Origin: Bosea sp. NBC_00550
GTDB lineage: Bacteria; Pseudomonadota; Alphaproteobacteria; Rhizobiales; Beijerinckiaceae
Length of the DNA: 64,000 bases
Assembly: GCF_026020075.1 (NCBI RefSeq)
Contig: NZ_CP102773.1
Location: 1-64,000 of the forward strand
Direction: 5' to 3'
Shown here: positions 16,561 to 24,093 of the stretch, piece after piece
Layout of the letters: the number at the start of each line of letters is the position of its first letter
How positions within the stretch are numbered: position 1 is the first letter of the stretch
Made by a program: the position numbers and the translations under genes
The notes under the pieces: model-generated
What the model was told of the DNA's origin: nothing
The model's input: only the letters and a program-made list of their open reading frames with translations
Databases searched by the model: none

Positions 16561-18068
16561 CACCCGCCTCGTGCAATGTTGAGAATGCGGCGGTCGAGTT
16601 CCGCGACGGCGTCAGCCTCGTGCTGCCGGTTTGCCTCCGCGCGCGCCTCGAAGCCTGCCAGCGCCGCTTCGTAGCCCGCCAGCGCAGCGTCCATGGCTGC
16701 GGGGGCCGGGCCGCCGAAGCGGTCGCGGACGCTGACGAAATGCTCGGGCGAGACCATGCGCGCAAACTCTGTCGCACCCCCCGCGGGCTTGCGTCCGACA
16801 TGATGCTCGAAGGCTTTCAGGAAGACCGGATAGCCGTCGCTGGGGAGGTCGCCCGCCATTGCCACTACGCCGCGCGCGACATCGGCGGCGATCTCGTGGC
16901 CGAGCCGGAAGGAGAGGCCCTCGCTGCGCACCAGCCAGTCGGCGAGTTCGGTGATGGTGGCACAGGAGCGACTGAGGTTAACTGCGACGCGCTCGGGGTC
17001 GATCCGGCCGGCGCTGATCGTGGCGGCGAGCAGGTCGAGCACCCGGTGGCCGACATCGAAGACCTGGTAGCCCATCTCATGGGTGTCGGCCTCGCTGTCG
17101 GTCATGTCGGTGAAGGGCGTGTTGTGCATCACGTCGATGACGGCGCGCGAACGGCCGACAGCCTGGCTGGAGAGATGCCGTAGGTGCTCGAAGGGCACCG
17201 GGTTGCGCTTCTGCGGCATGATCGAGGAGATTTGCACGAAGGCGTTGGGCAGATAGAGCTGTCCGACCTCGAAGCTCGACCAAAACTGGAAGTCCTGCAC
17301 CGCTCGGCCGAGATGCAGGAAGATCAGCGAAATCGCGCTGTAGACCGATGTCAGGTAGTCCGTCGCGGCGATGCAGGAATAGGAGTTCTGCAGCGGCGCT
17401 GAGAAGCCGAGCAGGGCCGCGACGCGATGCCGGTCGATCGGAAAACCCGAGGTGGTGATCGCGGCCGCGCCCATCGGGCAGAGATCTACGATGGCGCGGG
17501 CCGCCTCCAGCCGCTCCATGTCGCGGATCAGTACCTCGATGATGGCGGAGAGATAATGGCCATGGGTCGTGGGCTGGGCTGGCTGGCCGTGGGTATAGGC
17601 CACAATCAGTACGTCGCGGTCGCGCTTGGCGACAGCGATCAGCGCCGCGAGCAGGCCGCGACAGGCGGCGAGCAGCCCGTCGATGCGGGGCTTGAAGCCG
17701 AGCTTCAGGAAGGTGTGGTCGATGTCGTTGCGCGAGCGCGCCGTGTGCAGGCGGCCGCCGATATCCGTGCCGGCACGGGCCTTGAGCTCCCGCTCCATGT
17801 AGAAGAAATAGTCCTCGACATCGCCGCCATAGGCCAGCGTGGCGGGATCGATCTCGTGCGCCATAGCCAGCAAGGCACTGGCGATCACCGCACCTTGGGC
17901 CGCATCGAGGATACCGGTCTCGACCAGCATGACCAGATGGGCCCGGTCAATCGCGCTCAACGCCCCGGCATGGTGAAGCCTGGCGCCGTCGAAGAGCGGC
18001 TTGAGCACGGTTGCCCGATAAACCGGATCGGGGAACTCCGTGTGGTCGTTGGCCTGCAGAATGCCCAT
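16560..18068 (-). CDS. Argininosuccinate lyase family enzyme inside a sugar ABC operon
   Basis: 502 residues of the fumarase/aspartase superfamily, closest in style to argininosuccinate lyase. Marks are GGRLHTARSRND (104-115), the YTHGQPAQPTTHGHYL region with H160, and the mobile signature loop SSIMPQKRNP (281-290) carrying the catalytic serine. The usual housekeeping enzyme is about 460 residues; this one is longer at the C-terminus. It lies between ABC permease and ATPase genes with 19- and 1-base junctions, so it probably acts on the imported compound instead of in arginine synthesis (inference). The likely reaction is beta-elimination releasing fumarate, or a related acid, from an imported adduct. 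Confidence 0.9.
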   Translation of the reverse strand: MGILQANDHTEFPDPVYRATVLKPLFDGARLHHAGALSAIDRAHLVMLVETGILDAAQGAVIASALLAMAHEIDPATLAYGGDVEDYFFYMERELKARAGTDIGGRLHTARSRNDIDHTFLKLGFKPRIDGLLAACRGLLAALIAVAKRDRDVLIVAYTHGQPAQPTTHGHYLSAIIEVLIRDMERLEAARAIVDLCPMGAAAITTSGFPIDRHRVAALLGFSAPLQNSYSCIAATDYLTSVYSAISLIFLHLGRAVQDFQFWSSFEVGQLYLPNAFVQISSIMPQKRNPVPFEHLRHLSSQAVGRSRAVIDVMHNTPFTDMTDSEADTHEMGYQVFDVGHRVLDLLAATISAGRIDPERVAVNLSRSCATITELADWLVRSEGLSFRLGHEIAADVARGVVAMAGDLPSDGYPVFLKAFEHHVGRKPAGGATEFARMVSPEHFVSVRDRFGGPAPAAMDAALAGYEAALAGFEARAEANRQHEADAVAELDRRILNIARGG

Positions 18069-18087
18069 GTCGAAACCTTGAAGTCCT

Positions 18088-18939
18088 CTAGCCCTTGACG
18101 CCCGCGAGCATGACGCCGCGCACGATGTAGCGTTGGAAGAACAGGAAAATCATCAGCGTCGGGATCGTCGCGAGCGAGGCCCCCGTCATGATCAGTTCCC
18201 ACTGGATGGATTGCTCGACGGCGAAGCTCGATAAGCCCACCGGGAGCGTGTAGAGCGCGGAATCGGTGGTCACGATCAGCGGCCAGAAGAAAGCGGTCCA
18301 GTTGCCGAGAAAGGTGAAGATCGCCAGCGCCGAGAGCGCCGGGGTCACCAGCGGCAGGGCAACCTTCCACCAGATCGCGAATTCGTTCAGCCCGTCGATC
18401 CGCGCAGCCTCGAGGAAGTCATCCGGCACGGTCTCGAAGAACTGCTTCATCAGGAAGACGCCGAAGGCGGTGATCAGGCCGGGGAACATGATGCCCCAAT
18501 AGGTGTCGACCCAGCCGAGCTTGCTCGCCATAAGATACCAGGGGATGACCAGCATCTCGGTCGGAATCATCAGCGTCGAGAGGATTGCCAGGAACACCAC
18601 CTGCCGACCGGGAAAGCGGAACTTCGCCAGCGTGTAGGCGACAAGGCTGTCGAAGAACAGGCAGGAAAGAGTGACGATGGTGGCGATGCTGACGGAGTTC
18701 AGGAACCAGCGGCTGAAGCGACCGTCCGTGAGCACTTTGATGTAGTTGGCAAAGCTCGGTTCGGTCGGGATCAGTTTCAAATCGTAGACCTGTCCCGCCG
18801 ATTTCAGCGAGGTGGAGAACATGAAAAGCAGCGGGGTCATCATCACGACGCCGCCAAGGAATAGCAGCGTCCAGGCGAGGATGCGGCCGGGGCGGATCGC
18901 GGAATAGTGCCGTGCCGGCTGGAAAGTTGGGTCAGCCAT
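18088..18939 (-). CDS. Carbohydrate ABC transporter permease (MalG type)
   Basis: 283 residues with six membrane helices. The cytoplasmic EAA loop is EAARIDGLNEFAIWWKVALPL (about 190-210), which docks on the ATPase. The N-terminal helix LAWTLLFLGGVVMMTPLLFMFSTSLKS is typical of MalG/UgpE subunits, and the end (QRYIVRGVMLAGVKG) is the family C-terminus. It follows the partner permease at 18941 by one base and precedes the lyase gene. The CUT1 subfamily usually moves oligosaccharides, polyols or glycerol phosphates; the substrate here is unknown. Confidence 0.95.
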   Translation of the reverse strand: MADPTFQPARHYSAIRPGRILAWTLLFLGGVVMMTPLLFMFSTSLKSAGQVYDLKLIPTEPSFANYIKVLTDGRFSRWFLNSVSIATIVTLSCLFFDSLVAYTLAKFRFPGRQVVFLAILSTLMIPTEMLVIPWYLMASKLGWVDTYWGIMFPGLITAFGVFLMKQFFETVPDDFLEAARIDGLNEFAIWWKVALPLVTPALSALAIFTFLGNWTAFFWPLIVTTDSALYTLPVGLSSFAVEQSIQWELIMTGASLATIPTLMIFLFFQRYIVRGVMLAGVKG

Positions 18940-18940
18940 G

Positions 18941-19873
18941 TCAGCGGCTCCTCAGGATCCAGAGCTGCGCCATCGAAATGGTGAACAGGATGGTGAACAG
19001 CACGACGGTCTGCGCCGCCGCATAGCCCATCTGGTAGGACGAGAACGCGCTCTGGTAGATCATCAGCACCAGCGGCTTGGTCGAGTTCAGCGGCCCGCCG
19101 GGATCGTTGCTGGTCATGTTGTAGACCTGATCGAAGATGCGCAGGAATCCGATCGAGGAGAAGACGACGAGGAAGACCGTGGTCGGCTTCAGCAGGGGAA
19201 TCGTGATGCGCCGCAGGATCGCGCCCTCGCCGAGCCCGTCGATGCGCGCCGCCTCATAATAGCTCGTCGGGATGGCGCGCAGGCCAGCCATGAAGATGAT
19301 GATCTGGAAGCCGAGATGCGCCCAGATCGCGGTGGCCATGATAGCCGGCAGGGCCTGCTCGATCGAGCGCAGGAAGGGCTGCGTCGGCAGGCCGACGGAA
19401 GCCAGCATGCTGTTGATCACGCCGATCGGGACCGGCTGGTAGAACCAGCGCCAAACCCAGGCCATTGCGGCCGCCGTGGTCAGATAGGGCAGGAAGTAGA
19501 GCGCGCGGATCGTGCCGTGCAGGAAGGTCACGCGGTCGAGATAATAAGCGATGGCGAAGGACAGCGCTATCGCGATCGGCGTGCCGAAGATCAGATAGGC
19601 GAAGGTGTTGCGGAAGACCTGCCAGAACACCGGATCGGCGAAGAGCCGGCGGTAATTGTCGAGGCCGACGAACTTTGCCTCATTCAGCAGGTCCCAGTCG
19701 GTCACCGAAATGTAGAAGGCCTCGATCGTCGGATAGAAGCGCACGACCGTGAAGAAGATCACCGGCAGGGCAAGGAACGCCCAGGCCCAGATGATCTGCT
19801 TGGTCGAGATTGGCAGCCGCCCCCAGGCGCCCCCCGGGCCAGCGCCCGGAGGTCGATATGTCGCTGCGGTCAT
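18941..19873 (-). CDS. Sugar ABC transporter permease (MalF/UgpA type)
   Basis: 310 residues, six membrane helices, with the first at about 30-50 (ILAWAFLALPVIFFTVVRFYP by pattern). The EAA loop is EAARIDGLGEGAILRRITIPLL. The periplasmic part includes FVGLDNYRRLFADPVFWQVFRNT, a strong MalF/UgpA mark. The gene sits between the binding protein (12 bases upstream) and the second permease (1 base downstream), so the products are translated as one complex. No defect is seen. Confidence 0.95.
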   Translation of the reverse strand: MTAATYRPPGAGPGGAWGRLPISTKQIIWAWAFLALPVIFFTVVRFYPTIEAFYISVTDWDLLNEAKFVGLDNYRRLFADPVFWQVFRNTFAYLIFGTPIAIALSFAIAYYLDRVTFLHGTIRALYFLPYLTTAAAMAWVWRWFYQPVPIGVINSMLASVGLPTQPFLRSIEQALPAIMATAIWAHLGFQIIIFMAGLRAIPTSYYEAARIDGLGEGAILRRITIPLLKPTTVFLVVFSSIGFLRIFDQVYNMTSNDPGGPLNSTKPLVLMIYQSAFSSYQMGYAAAQTVVLFTILFTISMAQLWILRSR

Positions 19874-19885
19874 GATGGCCGCCTC

Positions 19886-21169
19886 TTACTTGGCCTTGAA
19901 CTTGTCGAGGATCGCCTGCTCGCGATCGGCAGCAACCTTCAGCGCCTCCTTGATCGGCGTGTCCTTCAGCAGGACCCCGTTGATCATGTCGATCGAGACC
20001 TGGCGCTGCTGCGCTTCGTCGACCATCGGCGGCGTCGAGGCATAGGAGAGTGCGCGGATGAAAGGGCCGTAGATCGGGTCGTTGACATTGGCATCGGTCA
20101 TTGCGACAGCGCGGCGCGCCGGCAGTTCGCCGACCTTCTCGAGCCAGACCTTCATCGCCTTCTCCGAGGAGATGAACTGCATGAACTTCTCGGCCGCCGC
20201 CTTCTTCTCGCCGGTAGCCGATGCCGCGATGGCATTGGCGAAATAGCTGCCGAAATTGGCCTTCTTGCCGTCAACGGTCGGCAGTTCGGCGACGCCCCAT
20301 TTGAAGGACTGGATCGTCTTGTAGGAGGCGACGCGGAAGGTGCCGTCGACGACCATGCCGGCCAGGCCCGCACGGAAGGCAGCCTGCCCCTCGTCCATGA
20401 AGCTCTCCTGGCCGACGCGATGGACCTTCTGGAGGCTGGTGTAGAACTCCAGCGACTTGGCGCCGGCCTCGGTGTTGTAGGCGACCTTGCTGCCATCCTC
20501 GGAATATGACTCGCCGCCATACTGGCGCACGAGTATCTCGCGCCACCAGTTGTGGTCCTGCCGGGCGATGTCGAGCGCGATGCCGACCTGCTGGTAGTTG
20601 CCGCCGGCATCGCGCTTGGCGATCGCCTTGGCGGCAGCGACGAATTCGTCCAGCGTCTTCGGCGGCTTCTCGGGGTCGAGACCAGCCTTCTGGAACAGGT
20701 CCTTGTTGTAGAACAGCGCCATGGCCCGAACGGCAGTCGGCAGGCCGTAATACTCGCCATTGCGCTTCATTGCCGAAACGATCGGAAAGAAGTCCTTCTC
20801 GATCTCGGCATCCTGGAATGCCCCCTTCGAGAGCGGTTGGACGAGCTTGCCGGCGATGAAGGTGTCGAGCCAGCCATAGAAGAGCTGCATCACCTCGGGG
20901 CTGCGCCCTGCCGCCTTGGCCGCGATCAGACGGGTCTGGTAGTCGGCATAGGGGAAGGTGACCTGCTTGACAGTAATGCCGGGGTTCTCCGCCTCGAACT
21001 GCTTGATCACCTCGGTCATCGCCTGGACGCGGGTGTCGAAAACGTATTGCCAATACTGGATCTCGACGGCCTGGGCGCGCCCGAGCCCTGCTGCGAGAAC
21101 GCCAAGGGCCAGCGCTGCGGCCACGATCGGCCTGCGCATCGAACGACACGTGATCGTCATCAAGCTCAT
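19886..21169 (-). CDS. Extracellular sugar-binding protein of the ABC importer
   Basis: 427 residues from the ATG at 21169, chosen because GGAGGAG lies 6 bases upstream. The signal peptide is MRRPIVAAALALGVLAAGLGRAQA. The mature protein is an SBP_bac_1 fold: EIQYWQYVFDTRVQAM, VIKQFEAENPGITVKQVTFP, YGLPTAVRAMALFYNKDLFQKAGLDPEKPPKTLDEF and FSDAEKAMK-like helices near the end (SSEKAMKVWLEKVGELP). It binds the substrate in the periplasm and delivers it to the two permeases. It is the first gene of the operon; a perfect LacI-type palindrome lies 41-56 bases upstream of its start. Confidence 0.95.
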   Translation of the reverse strand: MSLMTITCRSMRRPIVAAALALGVLAAGLGRAQAVEIQYWQYVFDTRVQAMTEVIKQFEAENPGITVKQVTFPYADYQTRLIAAKAAGRSPEVMQLFYGWLDTFIAGKLVQPLSKGAFQDAEIEKDFFPIVSAMKRNGEYYGLPTAVRAMALFYNKDLFQKAGLDPEKPPKTLDEFVAAAKAIAKRDAGGNYQQVGIALDIARQDHNWWREILVRQYGGESYSEDGSKVAYNTEAGAKSLEFYTSLQKVHRVGQESFMDEGQAAFRAGLAGMVVDGTFRVASYKTIQSFKWGVAELPTVDGKKANFGSYFANAIAASATGEKKAAAEKFMQFISSEKAMKVWLEKVGELPARRAVAMTDANVNDPIYGPFIRALSYASTPPMVDEAQQRQVSIDMINGVLLKDTPIKEALKVAADREQAILDKFKAK

Positions 21170-21209
21170 CAGTGTCTCCTCCAGGTGGTCGCTGTTTTCC
21201 AGCATTATT

Positions 21210-21225
21210 ATGCAAGCGCTTGCAT
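21210..21225. promoter_or_regulatory. LacI-family operator between importer operon and its regulator
   Basis: ATGCAAGCGCTTGCAT is a perfect 16-bp palindrome with the central CG step seen in LacI/GalR operators. It lies between the divergent binding-protein gene (start 21169) and the LacI gene (start 21304), so it can control both. Repression relieved by the imported ligand is the expected mode (inference). Confidence 0.85.
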
Positions 21226-21303
21226 GCTATTCCGCAGCTGGTAATTGTCAACCGGTGGCATGGAGGGTAAATCTCGTGACATTCGGGAGGCGCAACGGGC
21301 CAA

Positions 21304-22437
21304 ATGACACATCGCTCGATCGCGCAGGACGAACCAGCCCGCGAGGGCGCACCGCGCAAGAGCAAGCGCTTGCACAAGGTCGCCCCTGATCTAAAGACCC
21401 TGGCCATTGCGCTCGGCCTGTCGCAATCAACAATCAGCCGTGCCCTAAGCGCCCATCCCGGCATCCCCGAGACGACGCGGCATCGTGTCGTCGCCGCCGC
21501 CGATGCGATGGGCTATAGTCCCAACGCAAGGGCGCGCAGCTTGGCGACGGGGCGTACCGAAGCGATCGGCCTCGTCTTCCCGCTAGAGCGGCTGCAACTG
21601 CCCGAAACCAATTTCGTCGATGTGCTGGCGGGCATCTCGACTGCGGTGACCCGGCGCAATTACAGCCTGCTGCTGACTCCCTTCGAGGATGACGAGGCGG
21701 CCGTGCTGCGCAAGCTGGCCTCCTCGAAGACACTTGACGGCGTCATCATAACGCGGCCGCTGGTCGACGATCCGCGCATCGCCTTGCTGAATGGCCTCGG
21801 CCTGCCCTTCGTGGTGCATGGACGCAGCGAGGTGAGCGAACCCTATTCCTTCGTCGATACCGACAACGACACGGCGTTCGAGCGCCTGACCAATCTGCTC
21901 ATCGACTACGGCCACCGCAACATCGTGGTGGTAAATGGGCTCGAAAAGTTCCGCTACGCGACGGCACGTGCACGAAGCTTCCTTCGCGCCTTCGCCACGC
22001 GCGGCTTGACGCCGCGGCCCGATGCCATCGAGTTCGTCTCCATGACCGAGGTGACCGGCTATGAAACCGCGACGCGCCGCCTCGACGGCCCCGAACCGCC
22101 GACCGCCTTCATCTGCGGCTCGGTCTTTCAGGCGCGCGGAGTCTATCGGGCGATCGCCGAGCGTGGACTTTGCGTCGGCTCCGACATCTCCGTCGTCTGT
22201 CACGATGATGGCGTCCGCGGGATCAGCGCCGACCAGTTCGTTCCGCCCCTCACGGCAACCGCTACCTCTATTCGCCTAGCGGGCGAGGACCTCGCCATGA
22301 TGCTGATCGATCAGATTGAAGCGGGGACGTCGGCCCCTCTCCGCAAGATCCTACCTTTCGATCTGACGCTTCGCGGATCGGTCGGCCTGGCAGCCACCTC
22401 AGAAGGCTCGCGCGGGCCCTGCGCGTCGGGTGATTGA
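21304..22437 (+). CDS. LacI-family transcriptional regulator of the sugar ABC operon
   Basis: 377 residues. The helix-turn-helix is at about residues 29-75 (LKTLAIALGLSQSTISRALSAHPGIPETTRHRV, then AADAMGYSPNARA with the hinge ARSLATGRT). A periplasmic-binding-protein-like sensor follows (IGLVFP, TPFEDDEAAVLRKL, DGVIITRP, VDTDNDTAFERLTNLLIDYGHRNIVVVNG). It has a 25-residue N-terminal extension before the HTH. It is divergent from the importer operon with a perfect operator in between; a second core palindrome lies inside its own coding start. The C-terminal 15 residues (EGSRGPCASGD) are non-family and border a decayed region. Confidence 0.95.
   Translation: MTHRSIAQDEPAREGAPRKSKRLHKVAPDLKTLAIALGLSQSTISRALSAHPGIPETTRHRVVAAADAMGYSPNARARSLATGRTEAIGLVFPLERLQLPETNFVDVLAGISTAVTRRNYSLLLTPFEDDEAAVLRKLASSKTLDGVIITRPLVDDPRIALLNGLGLPFVVHGRSEVSEPYSFVDTDNDTAFERLTNLLIDYGHRNIVVVNGLEKFRYATARARSFLRAFATRGLTPRPDAIEFVSMTEVTGYETATRRLDGPEPPTAFICGSVFQARGVYRAIAERGLCVGSDISVVCHDDGVRGISADQFVPPLTATATSIRLAGEDLAMMLIDQIEAGTSAPLRKILPFDLTLRGSVGLAATSEGSRGPCASGD
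21362..21373. promoter_or_regulatory. Second LacI-type operator core inside the regulator gene
   Basis: GCAAGCGCTTGC repeats the central 12 bases of the operator at 21210-21225, 151 bases away centre to centre (about 14 helical turns). It falls in codons before the HTH. Paired sites at this spacing would allow DNA looping; function is inferred. Confidence 0.5.
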
Positions 22438-22466
22438 AGCTGCTATTGCGTCTGCAGTAGTAATTG

Positions 22467-22715
22467 CAAATCTCGCTTCTGTTCATCACGCATGATCTGT
22501 CGCGGCAAAGCGGTTTCGGATAGGATCATCGTTTATGCTTAAGGGGAGGATCGTGGAGATGGGCGCAAGTCCTCGCATCGCCTGCCAATGCCTACACGAG
22601 GCAGCTGATCTATTCGATCCCACATCTACGAGTGGGTCGGCTGGACGAGAAAATTTCTGCGGATCGGGCAAATGACCGTTCTGGTGGTCATGTTGCGAGA
22701 AGTCAGCACCGCTGA
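22467..22715 (+). pseudogene. Remnant of an oligopeptide-type ABC transporter ATPase, C-terminal end
   Basis: Frames joined in order read QISLLFITHDL (post-Walker B and switch histidine), DRIIV, then MLKGRIVEMGASPR, then NAYTRQLIYSIPHL and RVGRLDEKIS before a stop. That is the closing part of a Dpp/Opp ATPase (FITHDL...DRI.VM..GRIVE.G......(H/N)(P/A)YT..L...IP). At least two frameshifts and loss of the front two-thirds make it dead. It starts 30 bases after the LacI stop. Confidence 0.7.
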
Positions 22716-23009
22716 GACTGATCGTATCGGATGCAGGTTCAACGCCATTGGCACGACGCCGCGCCGCATTTCAGGATAGAGGGCCGAGAACGTCCACGGT
22801 CCACCCGAAAACCGATCATTCCGACGGCTGAGCGCCGCACAGCGCCAAACCCGCACACCCGAGCAGCGCCGGAAGCGGACTGTCATGGTACAGGGCGATC
22901 GTCGCGGAGAGAGCACTGCCAGGGGTCCAACTCCGGCCGCTCACCCGCACAGATACAGCCGTGCCGGACCCGTTAACCAGGCTCTATCGGCCAAACGACG
23001 AGTCGCAGG
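22716..23009. other. Gene-free interval
   Basis: No supported gene between the ABC remnant and the end of the Rossmann-protein gene. It contains a partial copy (GGAAGCGGAC at 22871) of the dispersed short repeat. Confidence 0.4.
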
Positions 23010-24092
23010 TTATGCGCGCTGCATCAGCATTTCGCGTAAGCCCAACAGCGTCTCGCACACGGCTTCCAGCTCGTGGACATCAAAGCCATCCCGCAGCTCC
23101 GGGATGTGACCAGCAATCCGGCCGCCCAGAATCCCGGTGAAGGTCGCTGTACCATCTGAGGAGACGACAAGGCCATTGCTCGCCTCGAAGGACGTATTCC
23201 AGGCGATGGCCTCCTCGCGCAGCAATCCCGGCGGCAGGGCGAGCTCCAGCCTGCCTCCGACCAGCTTGACTGGATAGCCTCCCGGTAGGCCGTCAGGTCC
23301 GGGCACATGGCCCTGCCAGCGCCGACCGCCTGCCATTGCCAACAGCATCGGGACACCGCTCGCGCCGGAAATCTCGATCACCGGCTCAGGCGTGAGCTGG
23401 ATATCGGCAAAGCGAGCGTAGACATCGGCCACTTCCTCGCCGCCCAGCCAGACGCGCGGGGCGCGACCACCGCGTTCCTCGGGACGGCGACGCCAGGCGG
23501 CGAGGTTTTGGTAATGCGCAAGAACCTTGACCTCGGCACCGGCAGGCGTCGCGGCCGAGCCAGCGAAGACGTTGGACAGGATCGCGACATTGCCCATGCC
23601 GCAGGAGACGTCATGACCCATCGCGCGAATCATGCCGTTGACCACGTCGGGGAAGCAGCAATTGACCAGCGTCACCGGCTTGCCGGCCCGCGTGATGGCG
23701 GCGGCGACGCGGGCGCTGATCAGCGCCTGGAAGACGGCGGTCGCGCTCAGGCCCCCCTCGGCGACTAGGCCCGTCCATGCATTGCCGCTTTGGGCGATGA
23801 CCTGCGAGGTCTGGATCGAGGCCGCCTGCACGACGATGCGTGGGTCTGTCGCCGTGAGCAAGACGTCGGAAGCATCCGGCGCCAGCAGGTCGATCTCGTG
23901 GGTGGCGAAGCGCGCCGTGGCTCCGAAGAGCGCAGCGCGGGCATTGGCGGCAGTGCGCAGCCAGTTCAGGCGTTCGAAGTTGCGCCCGGCGATGATCACC
24001 TCGATCGGCTCGCGGGCGGCTGCAGCGATGTCGAAGGCGATGCGCGCGGCGAAGCCGCCGGTGCCGGAAATTAGGATGTCGCAGCCGGCCAT
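23010..24092 (-). CDS. Rossmann-fold dehydrogenase-like protein of unknown substrate
   Basis: 360 residues. The N-terminus has a nucleotide-binding loop ILISGTGGFAARIAFDIA and an acidic/basic second strand VEVIIAGRN-like (IEVIIAGRNFERL), as in NAD(P)-dependent dehydrogenases. A stretch VTLVNCCFPDVVNGMIRAMG resembles the substrate-binding turn of malate/lactate or opine-type dehydrogenases. Specific assignment is not possible. It is the last gene of the leftward IclR-controlled operon, one base after the acyl-CoA ligase gene, so it should act in the same catabolic route, perhaps oxidising a hydroxy- or amino-acid intermediate (inference). Confidence 0.75.
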   Translation of the reverse strand: MAGCDILISGTGGFAARIAFDIAAAAREPIEVIIAGRNFERLNWLRTAANARAALFGATARFATHEIDLLAPDASDVLLTATDPRIVVQAASIQTSQVIAQSGNAWTGLVAEGGLSATAVFQALISARVAAAITRAGKPVTLVNCCFPDVVNGMIRAMGHDVSCGMGNVAILSNVFAGSAATPAGAEVKVLAHYQNLAAWRRRPEERGGRAPRVWLGGEEVADVYARFADIQLTPEPVIEISGASGVPMLLAMAGGRRWQGHVPGPDGLPGGYPVKLVGGRLELALPPGLLREEAIAWNTSFEASNGLVVSSDGTATFTGILGGRIAGHIPELRDGFDVHELEAVCETLLGLREMLMQRA

Positions 24093-24093
24093 A

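Noticed and set aside
18938..20509. A 523-codon open frame on the plus strand opposite the sugar ABC genes
   Set aside because: It is the complementary shadow of highly GC-rich coding sequence; composition is Arg/Asp/Glu-rich without any domain, and the minus strand has strong permease and binding-protein motifs.
20271..21464. A long minus-strand frame overlapping the sugar-binding protein gene
   Set aside because: Arg-rich and out of phase with the clear SBP_bac_1 sequence; an alternate-frame artefact.
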